Source of the DNA: Bifidobacterium breve | GTDB taxonomy: Bacteria; Actinomycetota; Acidimicrobiia; IMCC26256; PALSA-555 | Assembly: GCA_945889545.1 (NCBI GenBank) | Contig: CAMDCC010000121.1 | Coordinates: 1-8,298, forward strand | Length of the DNA: 8,298 nt | Direction of reading: 5' to 3' | Shown: one piece after another, positions 1 to 6,749 of the stretch | Layout of the letters: each line of letters starts with the position of its first letter | Position numbering within the stretch: the stretch's first letter is position 1 | Position numbers and translations under genes: made by a program | The notes under the pieces: model-generated | What the model was told of the DNA's origin: nothing | The model's input: the letters and a program-made list of their open reading frames with translations, nothing else | Database searches by the model: none

Positions 1-383
1 TCCTCGCGCCACGGTTCGAAGAACGACGAGCGGATGATCCCCTTCGGCATCTTCTCGATGCCGAACACGAGCACGGTGTCGTACTGACCGCCCCGGATCG
101 CACCTGCCGCAAGCATGAGCGCGGCACCGCCGCTCGCACAGCCGGCTTCCACGTCGACGATCGGCACGCCCGTGAGTCCAAGTGCGCCCAACACCTTGTG
201 ACCCGCGGCAACGCCCGCGTACACGGTCGCGCAGAACGCCGCCTGGAACGCCGGCCGTCCGGCTTCGGCGAGCGCACCGCGCACCGCTTCCACGCCCATG
301 TCGGTGGTGGTCTTGCCCTCGAACCGCCCAAACGGGTGCAACCCAACACCACTGATCGCCACACCCGAAGCTCTCGAACTCAC
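1..383 (-). CDS. Thiolase / SCP2-type acetyl-CoA acyltransferase, N-terminal part
   Basis: Partial gene: the first 127 codons are present and the rest lies beyond the left edge. I translated it by hand from the minus strand. The thiolase N-terminal fold is recognisable: an opening beta-strand (AISGVGLHPFGRF, residues 10-21), helix TTDMGVEAVRGALAEAG (26-42), and the nucleophile loop VDVEAGCASGGAAL (76-89), in which Cys82 is the expected acyl-accepting cysteine. The later His and Cys motifs are outside the window. Keeping the Cys suggests a real C-C bond-cleaving thiolase, not a steroid-type aldolase of the Ltp2 kind, but that is inference. The start is a GTG at 381-383, chosen because GGGGAGGG (391-398) sits about 7 bases upstream; a GTG at 360-362 is a weaker choice. 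It is the last visible gene of the ACAD, CoA-transferase, DUF35 operon. Thiolases encoded next to DUF35 proteins usually work as a complex with them. Confidence 0.88.
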   Translation of the reverse strand, partial: MSSRASGVAISGVGLHPFGRFEGKTTTDMGVEAVRGALAEAGRPAFQAAFCATVYAGVAAGHKVLGALGLTGVPIVDVEAGCASGGAALMLAAGAIRGGQYDTVLVFGIEKMPKGIIRSSFFEPWRE

Positions 384-400
384 CGCGCCGCCCTCCCCAT

Positions 401-453
401 CCGAGCAAGTGACGTTCTGCCACCAAATACGCGGCAAAGCGTCACTTGCTCGG
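401..453 (-). repeat. 14-bp perfect inverted repeat / hairpin at the DUF35-thiolase junction
   Basis: The arms CCGAGCAAGTGACG (401-414) and CGTCACTTGCTCGG (440-453) are perfect reverse complements. Past one wobble pair, one A-T pair and one mismatch, the stem continues for four more pairs (TGCC 418-421 with GGCA 433-436), leaving an 11-base loop. In the minus-strand transcript the 5' arm holds the last codons and TGA stop of the DUF35 gene. The 3' arm ends two bases before the thiolase Shine-Dalgarno sequence. No T-run follows on either strand, so it is not a classical intrinsic terminator. It could be a translational or processing element, or a paired operator. Confidence 0.8.
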
Positions 454-867
454 TCCTTTGGTCGTGGGGGCGAAGGCGTAGGTGACGACTTGGGTGCCGT
501 CGTCGTCGGCGTGGAGGGGAGCGACGACGAGGTGCATCTCCATGCCGAACTCGAGCTTGGCCGGGTCCGATTCGGTGATGCGGGCGAGGACTCGCAGCCC
601 GTCGGGGAGCTCGACGACGCCGAAGCCGAACGGAATCTCGCCCGAGTAGCCGGGCGGCGCGGTGGTGACCGCGGTCCAGCCCCAGAGCGTGCCGTGACCG
701 GAGAGCTCCACGAGCTCCACGTCGTCGGCGCCGGTGTACGGGCAGGCCGCCAGCAGCGGGAAGTGGAACTTGGCACTCGACGGGGAAAATCCACCGAGCA
801 AGCGGATCTCGCCGTCGTCGCCCAACCGGAAGAGCGTGTTGTGTACCGCGCGCGTGACCGTGCTCAC
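442..867 (-). CDS. DUF35 OB-fold protein, probable thiolase partner subunit
   Basis: A 141-residue protein with the layout of the DUF35 (Zn-ribbon plus OB-fold) family, which pairs with thiolases or thiolase-like aldolases (BbsA with BbsB, ChsH2 with Ltp2). The knuckle region is at about residues 33-50 (FHFPLLAACPYTGADDV). The OB-fold follows: GHGTLWGWTAVTTAPPGY (58-74), IPFGFGVVELPDGLRVLARI (79-98) and FGMEMHLVV (107-115). Usual length for the family is about 130-150. The zinc knuckle is degenerate: Cys42 is the only cysteine in the protein, so the usual four-Cys site is absent. The start is GTG at 865-867, with GAGGGGG (872-878) upstream, and it overlaps the CoA-transferase stop by four bases (GTGA). 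The TGA stop lies inside the inverted repeat before the thiolase. Its role as a structural or substrate-channel subunit of the thiolase is inferred from family and position. Confidence 0.87.
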   Translation of the reverse strand: MSTVTRAVHNTLFRLGDDGEIRLLGGFSPSSAKFHFPLLAACPYTGADDVELVELSGHGTLWGWTAVTTAPPGYSGEIPFGFGVVELPDGLRVLARITESDPAKLEFGMEMHLVVAPLHADDDGTQVVTYAFAPTTKGPSK

Positions 868-2060
868 ACGACCCCCTCGGCGGATAGGGCGTCGAGCTCG
901 TCGTCGCTCACGCCGATCGATCCCAACACCTCGCGCGTGTGCTCGCCCAACCGGGGCGCGCCCGTCGGTGCAACGACCGGCTCACCGACCGTGCGAGGGT
1001 ACGGCGCTTGCTGTTGGAGCGGCCCCACGCTCGGGTCGTCGACCGTCACAAGGTCGCCGCGGGCGGCGATGTGCGCGTCGGCGAAGATGTCGGCCGCGGT
1101 GTATGCGGTGGCGACGGGGACGTCATTGGCGACGCAACGCTCCTCGATCTCCGCCGCGGGGAGCGTGCTCGTCCAGTCGGCGACGATCCCGTTGATCTCG
1201 TCGCCGTGCTCGGCGCGGTCGGCGAGGCGTGCGAACCGAGGCTCACTCACGAGGTCGGACCGCTCCATCGCCTTGCACAGTCGTGAGAAGTTCGCGTCGG
1301 AGCCCGCCACGATGCACACATACTTGCCGTCGGCGGTGGGGTAGTTGTCGAGGGGTGCCGAGTTGTCGAGGCGGTTGCCCTGGCGGTTGCGCACGATGCC
1401 GAGCTTGCCGTACGCGGGGAGCGTCCACTCGAGGATCCGAAGCGCGGCACCGTAGAGCGACGCGTCGATCACCGCGCCCGATCCGCCACGAGCATCACGG
1501 GCGTACAGCGCGGCGACCGCGGCATGGGCACTGAACACGCCGGTGAGATAGTCGGAGATCGTCACACCCACGCGAACGGGTGGCTGGTCAGGGTAACCGG
1601 TGAGATGTAACAACCCGCCAAAGCCGATCCCCACGCGATCGAGTCCCGGTCGGTGCGAGTTGGGTCCGTCTTGTCCGAAGCTGCTGATGCGCACGACCAC
1701 GAGGCGATCGTCGAGATCGCCGGGCGCGATGTGCCACTGCTCGAGAGTGCCGGGTCGGAAGTTCTCGACGACGACGTCGGCCGTGGCAGCCAAGCGTCGG
1801 AACACGTCCTGACCCTCGGGGCGGCGGAGGTCGATGGTCACGCTCTTGCGGCCGCGTCCTTCAACCGCCCAGAACAGCGAGTAATCGGCACCATCGGCGT
1901 CGGGAACGAACGGGCCGATCTCGCGCATGAAGTCGCCAGTGCCGGGCTGCTCGATCTTGATGACCTCGGCACCCTGCTCACCCAGGAGCCCAGCGCAGAA
2001 TGGAGCCGCGATCCGCGTGCCGAGATCGAGCACCCGAAGGCCTTCCAATGGTCCGGTCAT
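864..2060 (-). CDS. CaiB/BaiF-type (family III) CoA-transferase
   Basis: A 398-residue protein, full length for family III CoA-transferases, which move CoA between carboxylic acids through aspartyl-CoA thioester intermediates. It opens with the typical PLEGLRVLDLGTRIAAPFCA (4-23) and LGEQGAEVIKIEQPGTGD (26-43). RGRKSVTIDLRRPEG (69-83) and DVVVENFRPGTLEQW (95-109) follow, then SSFGQDGP (126-133). Asp170 in VTISDYLTG aligns with the catalytic Asp169 of formyl-CoA transferase. The C-terminal part has the family pattern NDVPVATAYTAADIFADAHIAARG. The ATG start (2058-2060) overlaps the acyl-CoA dehydrogenase stop as ATGA and has no convincing Shine-Dalgarno sequence, so it is probably translationally coupled. 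The stop overlaps the DUF35 start. Substrate is unknown; the neighbours suggest activation of an acid that the adjacent dehydrogenase then oxidises. Alpha-methylacyl-CoA racemase is a related alternative, but the Asp alignment favours transferase. Confidence 0.9.
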   Translation of the reverse strand: MTGPLEGLRVLDLGTRIAAPFCAGLLGEQGAEVIKIEQPGTGDFMREIGPFVPDADGADYSLFWAVEGRGRKSVTIDLRRPEGQDVFRRLAATADVVVENFRPGTLEQWHIAPGDLDDRLVVVRISSFGQDGPNSHRPGLDRVGIGFGGLLHLTGYPDQPPVRVGVTISDYLTGVFSAHAAVAALYARDARGGSGAVIDASLYGAALRILEWTLPAYGKLGIVRNRQGNRLDNSAPLDNYPTADGKYVCIVAGSDANFSRLCKAMERSDLVSEPRFARLADRAEHGDEINGIVADWTSTLPAAEIEERCVANDVPVATAYTAADIFADAHIAARGDLVTVDDPSVGPLQQQAPYPRTVGEPVVAPTGAPRLGEHTREVLGSIGVSDDELDALSAEGVV

Positions 2061-3259
2061 GACGTGCGGGCCGGGGCGGGCTTGGGCTCACGCGGGAGTC
2101 CGAGCACGCGCTCGCTGAGGATGTTGCGCTGGATCTCGTTCGTGCCAGCCCAGATGGACGACGCTTGGTAGTAGAGCCACGAACGCTGCCACTCGCCGTC
2201 GCCGGGGTTGGTTCCCGCTCCGCGCCAGAGCGGCGCCGCAGGCCCCAGCACCGCCATCACGGTGTCGTGCATGCGCTTGCTCATCTCGCTCCAGTAGAGC
2301 TTGAGCGCGCTGCCCTCCGGTCCGGGGTCCTGCCCCTTGGCGACGCGCGACAACGTGCGCCAGTTGTGGAGCTGGAACAGCCGTACCTCCACCGCGGCCT
2401 GCGCGAGACGCGGTCGGAGGCGCGGATCGTCGAACGCGTCTGACTCGAGCGCGAGGCGCAGCAGCTCTTCGAGCAGCTGCACATGGATCACAAGCTGACG
2501 TGGGTTGATGCCACGTTCGTGCGTAAGGGTTGAGTTGGCAACGCGCCACCCTTCGTGCAGCGGGCCGATCAACCGGTCGTTCGGGATTTCGGCGCCGTCG
2601 AAGAACACTTCGTTGAACTCGGTCTCGTCGGTGATCTGACGAAGTGGCCGTACCTCGACGCCCGGCGCGCGCATGTCGATCGCGAACGCCGAGATCCCTT
2701 GCTGCTTCGGCGCGTCGGGGTCGGTGCGGGCGAGGCACAGTCCCCAGTCGGCGAACTGCGCGTAGCTCGTCCAGACCTTCTGGCCTTCGAGCACCCAGCC
2801 GTCGGCGGTCGCGGTCGCTTTGGTGGACACCGCCGCGAGGTCGCTGCCCGCGCCGGGCTCGCTGAAGAGCTGGCACCACAGCTCTTCAGCCGGGAGGATC
2901 TTCGGGAGCCAGCGCTGCTTCTGCTCGGGTGTGCCGTGCGCGAGCAGCGTGGGCCCTACAAGGTTGATGCCGATGCGTCCGACCAGCTCAGGCGCGCGTG
3001 CGCGTGCCAGCTCCTCGGTGACGATGAAGTGCTCGACTGCGCCGGCACCGCGCCCGCCGAACTCCTCGGGCCACGCCACGCCGACCCACCGTCCACCGGC
3101 GAGCTTTCCCTGCCAATCACGGAGGAACGCCACTTCCTCGGCCAGGTCCTCGAAGCGCGGCGGCAGCCCCTTGCCGTACTCCCACGGCAAGTGCTCGCGC
3201 AGCCATGCTCGGAACTCATCCCTGAGCGCCGCTTCGTCGTCGGTGGGAGTGAGATCCAT
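2057..3259 (-). CDS. Acyl-CoA dehydrogenase, long FadE26-like subunit type
   Basis: A 400-residue FAD-dependent acyl-CoA dehydrogenase, expected to introduce an alpha-beta double bond and pass electrons to ETF. Visible parts are the N-terminal helical domain (1-120), the FAD/substrate signature QLFSEPGAGSDLA (130-142), KVWTSYAQFADW (161-172), the beta-domain, and a C-terminal helical domain ending in WAGTNEIQRNILSERVLGLPR (370-390). The MCAD-type catalytic Glu just before GT is Ala371 here. Glu248 in LTHERG (245-250) sits where isovaleryl-type enzymes and FadE26 of mycobacterial cholesterol degradation carry their base, so Glu248 is the likely base. That makes it alpha-like in heteromeric enzymes. 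The ATG at 3257-3259 fits the family N-terminus (LTPTDDEAALRDEFRAWL), although only a weak AAGG lies two bases upstream. It is the first gene of the four-gene operon and is preceded by a repetitive purine-rich spacer. Confidence 0.93.
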   Translation of the reverse strand: MDLTPTDDEAALRDEFRAWLREHLPWEYGKGLPPRFEDLAEEVAFLRDWQGKLAGGRWVGVAWPEEFGGRGAGAVEHFIVTEELARARAPELVGRIGINLVGPTLLAHGTPEQKQRWLPKILPAEELWCQLFSEPGAGSDLAAVSTKATATADGWVLEGQKVWTSYAQFADWGLCLARTDPDAPKQQGISAFAIDMRAPGVEVRPLRQITDETEFNEVFFDGAEIPNDRLIGPLHEGWRVANSTLTHERGINPRQLVIHVQLLEELLRLALESDAFDDPRLRPRLAQAAVEVRLFQLHNWRTLSRVAKGQDPGPEGSALKLYWSEMSKRMHDTVMAVLGPAAPLWRGAGTNPGDGEWQRSWLYYQASSIWAGTNEIQRNILSERVLGLPREPKPAPARTS

Positions 3260-3265
3260 AACCTT

Positions 3266-3365
3266 GGCTTCGCTTCCGCTTCGTTACTTCCGTTTGCTTG
3301 CGGCTCGCTAGCGCTCGCTGAGGCGCACTCCATCCACTTCGCTCACTCCGCCGCTCCGCTCGCAG
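3266..3365. repeat. Low-complexity purine-rich extragenic repeat tract
   Basis: The 134-bp spacer between the citrate synthase stop and the dehydrogenase start (3260-3393) has no gene. Most of it is short overlapping variants of one motif, read on the plus strand as GCTTCGCTTCCGCTTCG (3267-3283), two GCTCGCT copies ten bases apart (3303-3309, 3313-3319) and CTTCGCTCACTCCGCCGCTC (3337-3356). On the minus strand, the direction of the flanking genes, it is AGCGAAGC/GGAGCGA-like and purine-rich. There is no strong hairpin with a T-run, so no clear terminator, and no convincing -10/-35 for the operon. Such GCGAAGC-rich extragenic tracts are common in high-GC genomes; function unknown. Confidence 0.6.
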
Positions 3366-3393
3366 CGCATCGTCAGGGGAGCGTGCTGGCGTC

Positions 3394-4692
<1,299 letters not shown>

Positions 4693-4769
4693 CAAATCTC
4701 CTTCTGCCAGCCCTCCAGCCTAGCGGTGGAGAAGTCTGCGCTCGAAGTCGTCCAGTAGCCTCCGCATTT
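4693..4769. promoter_or_regulatory. Divergent promoter region between citrate synthase and acyl-CoA dehydrogenase
   Basis: This 77-bp gap must hold the start signals for two divergent genes. For citrate synthase (minus), TAGGCT (4717-4722) fits a TAnnnT -10 and would give a short leader containing AAGGAG (4698-4703). For the dehydrogenase (plus), TAGCCT (4756-4761) would place the transcription start at or next to the GTG at 4770, which has no purine-rich ribosome-binding site, so a leaderless message is plausible. The -35 boxes are weak. A short inverted repeat CTCCA...TGGAG (4713-4731) spans the minus -10 and could be an operator, although five-base arms may be chance. Confidence 0.4.
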
Positions 4770-5858
4770 GTGAATTTCGACTTGTCGGACGATCAGCTCG
4801 CGCTGCGGGACGGGGCTCGTGACCTCCTCGATGGGCTCGCCGACCCGCCGCGCGTTCGGGCCGTTGTTGAGGCCGGCGGAGGCGTCGACACCAACCTGTG
4901 GGACGCGATGGCGGAGCAGGGCTGGCCGGGCGTTGCTATCGACGAGGCACTCGGTGGCCTGGGGCTCGGCACCGTCGAGGTCTGTGTGCTGCTCGAGGAA
5001 GTGGGCCGGCACGCCGCGCCGGCGCCGGTCGCGTCGACGGCGTTGGTGCTCGGTGCGCTGGCCGCGGCCGGCGAGACCCAGCAGGTCGAGCAGATCCTCG
5101 GCGCGAGTGGGATCGGGTGTGTGGCCTGGAGTCGACGGGGCGATGCGGTGCGGGCCGAGCCGGACGGCTCGGGCTGGCGTCTGACCGGACGCTCCGACCC
5201 GGTGCCGTACGCGCCGTCGGCCGCGGTAGCGGTGGTGGTCGCGGCGACTGCCGATGGCCCAGGACTGTTCGCCGTCGATCTCGAGGCGGACGGTCGGCCG
5301 GAGCGTGAGCCCGCGATGGATCGCACTCGCGAGCTGGGATGGCTCGCGTTCGAGGGCACGCCGGCTCGGGAGATCGGGGATGCCACAGCCGTCGACGCGC
5401 TGGTCGACCGGGGCGCCACGTTCGCTGCCGCGGAGATGCTCGGTGGTGCCGAGCGAGCCCTCGACATGGCCGTCGAATACGCCAAGGACCGGGTGCAGTT
5501 CGGGCGACCGATCGGCAGCTTCCAGGCGGTCAAGCATCGGTGCGCCGACATGCTCGTCGACGTCGAGGGGATGCGCTCCACCGCGTTCTGGGCGGCGTGG
5601 TGCATCGGCGCCGGCGATCCGGAGGCCGCGATCGCGGCGTCGACCGCGAAGATATGGTGCTCTGACGCATCGAAGCGCGTCATGGCGTCGGCGTTGCAGG
5701 TACACGGCGGGATCGGCTTCACGTGGGAGCACGACCTCCACCTCTTCTTGAAGCGCGCCCAGCTCGATCAGCTCACGTTCGGAGATGCAGCCTTTCATCG
5801 CGAGCGGCTTGCCGGCCGGCTCCGCACGCGGGTGGAGGCCGGCGAGAGCGTGATTTAG
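4770..5858 (+). CDS. Acyl-CoA dehydrogenase, short divergent FadE27-like subunit type
   Basis: A 362-residue acyl-CoA dehydrogenase family protein. The N-terminal domain is typical (MNFDLSDDQLALRDGARDLL, 1-20; WPGVAIDEALGGLGLGTVEV, 52-71). The middle beta-domain is reduced and lacks the SEPGAGSD-type signature. The C-terminal FAD-binding parts are kept: KDRVQFGRPIGSFQAVKHR (239-257) and LQVHGGIGFTWEHDLHLFLK (309-328). No YEGT-type catalytic Glu is present; the corresponding segment reads LTFGDAAFHR. This matches the second subunit of heteromeric actinobacterial dehydrogenases (FadE27, FadE28 or FadE34-like), so it may need a partner such as the 400-residue enzyme at 2057-3259. That pairing is inference. 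The GTG start has no Shine-Dalgarno, and the frame has no better start upstream. The TAG stop lies at the edge of a 14-bp tandem duplication facing the GH114-like gene. Confidence 0.9.
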   Translation: MNFDLSDDQLALRDGARDLLDGLADPPRVRAVVEAGGGVDTNLWDAMAEQGWPGVAIDEALGGLGLGTVEVCVLLEEVGRHAAPAPVASTALVLGALAAAGETQQVEQILGASGIGCVAWSRRGDAVRAEPDGSGWRLTGRSDPVPYAPSAAVAVVVAATADGPGLFAVDLEADGRPEREPAMDRTRELGWLAFEGTPAREIGDATAVDALVDRGATFAAAEMLGGAERALDMAVEYAKDRVQFGRPIGSFQAVKHRCADMLVDVEGMRSTAFWAAWCIGAGDPEAAIAASTAKIWCSDASKRVMASALQVHGGIGFTWEHDLHLFLKRAQLDQLTFGDAAFHRERLAGRLRTRVEAGESVI

Positions 5859-5884
5859 GGAGGCTGGATTAGAGAGGCTGGACT
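5857..5884. repeat. 14-bp tandem duplication at the convergent gene ends
   Basis: Two adjacent 14-mers, AGGGAGGCTGGATT (5857-5870) and AGAGAGGCTGGACT (5871-5884), match at 12 of 14 positions. The duplication fills the 24-bp gap between two convergent genes and reaches into both stop codons (TAG at 5856-5858 on plus; TAG from 5883-5885 on minus). No terminator hairpin is visible. It looks like a local slippage duplication. Confidence 0.7.
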
Positions 5885-6749
5885 AGCAGCGGGGTGGTTC
5901 CTCGGGGATCCGGTTCAGCCTGATATTGGACACGTACGACACCGCCCCTGCGGCGCACGCGTTCTTGGTTGCGCTCGTTGCGCTGGCATCGTCGCCATGA
6001 GCGAAGTAGTCGGTTGCGGTGACGAACAGCCCCAGCGCGGCGATGCGTCGAAGTGCCCGCTGCGCGGCGCGTACCTCGCGTGCTGGCTGCCCGACATAGC
6101 GATGAGAGTCGAAGTCGTACGTGCCGGTGACGTCCTCGCGGTTCCAGCCGTCGAGCGCGTCGAGCATCGGGTCGATCACTTCCTCGCCGTTCTGTGCGAA
6201 GAGCAACGCCCCCTGATCGTGCGTCAGGTCGGCGAGCGAGTGCACGAGCGTGTCCATTCCGGCGCGCTGGCGCCGGTGGTCGCTGATCATGTCGACGTTG
6301 TCGAGAAACAGGCCATCGAATCCGCGGTCGAGGATCGCCGGCGCCACGTCGTCGACGATCAGCGAACGGAACGCGGGTTGGGCCGTGTCGGCGAACCACT
6401 CGTCCCAGTCATCCCAGTGATCGAGCCGGAATGGCTTGGCTGCGGGCGTCCAGCTGCGACCACGCTCGATCGTTCCAACACTGAGGTACCCGAGCACCAA
6501 GGTTCCTTCGTCGTGGAGACCGGCGATCAATGAGGGTGGTGCGGCCTCGCCGTCGAGAACAACGAGGTCGTACTGAGCGAGCTCATCGAGGCGGTCGGGG
6601 TGTTGCGCGCGATCACCAAGCGCGAGGGCAAAAGTGTGGACGCTTGCGAGGCGTGGGTTCTTCACGCCATGTGTCGTGGCATCCGCCGCACCCACGCTCA
6701 CCGTGACCGCAACGATGATCGTTGTGAGGCTGAGAGCGAGCCGACTCAT
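5883..6749 (-). CDS. Predicted secreted GH114 / TM1410-like glycoside hydrolase family protein
   Basis: A 288-residue protein with an N-terminal signal peptide: Arg3, a hydrophobic stretch LALSLTTIIVAVTVSVGAA (4-22), and likely cleavage after AADA near residue 24. The mature part has the (beta/alpha) barrel pattern of the GH114/TM1410 group (endo-alpha-1,4-polygalactosaminidase-like): YDLVVLDGEA (60-69), LVLGYLSVGTIERGRSW (84-100), RGFDGLFLDNVDM (142-154) and VTATDYFAHGD (243-253). Asp150 and Glu205 (NREDVTG) are the best candidates for catalytic acids, by analogy with the Asp/Glu pair of fungal Ega3; I could not align them. Many members are uncharacterised, so enzyme activity is not certain. 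Cys264 and the last residue, Cys288, could form a disulfide. The ATG follows the ligase TAG with no gap (TAGATG) and has no clear Shine-Dalgarno, which suggests reinitiation after the ligase. A secreted sugar-active protein is unexpected beside acyl-CoA genes. Confidence 0.78.
   Translation of the reverse strand: MSRLALSLTTIIVAVTVSVGAADATTHGVKNPRLASVHTFALALGDRAQHPDRLDELAQYDLVVLDGEAAPPSLIAGLHDEGTLVLGYLSVGTIERGRSWTPAAKPFRLDHWDDWDEWFADTAQPAFRSLIVDDVAPAILDRGFDGLFLDNVDMISDHRRQRAGMDTLVHSLADLTHDQGALLFAQNGEEVIDPMLDALDGWNREDVTGTYDFDSHRYVGQPAREVRAAQRALRRIAALGLFVTATDYFAHGDDASATSATKNACAAGAVSYVSNIRLNRIPEEPPRC

Noticed and set aside
401..453. Intrinsic transcription terminator at the inverted repeat
   Set aside because: The stem is strong but neither strand has a T-run after it; the next bases on the minus strand are the thiolase ribosome-binding site.
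298..1344. 348-residue plus-strand open frame opposite the DUF35 and CoA-transferase genes
   Set aside because: Low-complexity Arg/Ser/Gly-rich translation with no family motif, antisense to two well-supported genes; a frame shadow of high-GC coding DNA.
3260..3393. CRISPR array or small RNA gene in the repeat tract
   Set aside because: The repeats are short, degenerate and unevenly spaced, with no unique spacers and no promoter-hairpin-T-run pattern.
4693..4695. TTG as the citrate synthase start
   Set aside because: It is only two bases from the AAGGAG site; the GTG directly after it (4690-4692) has normal spacing.
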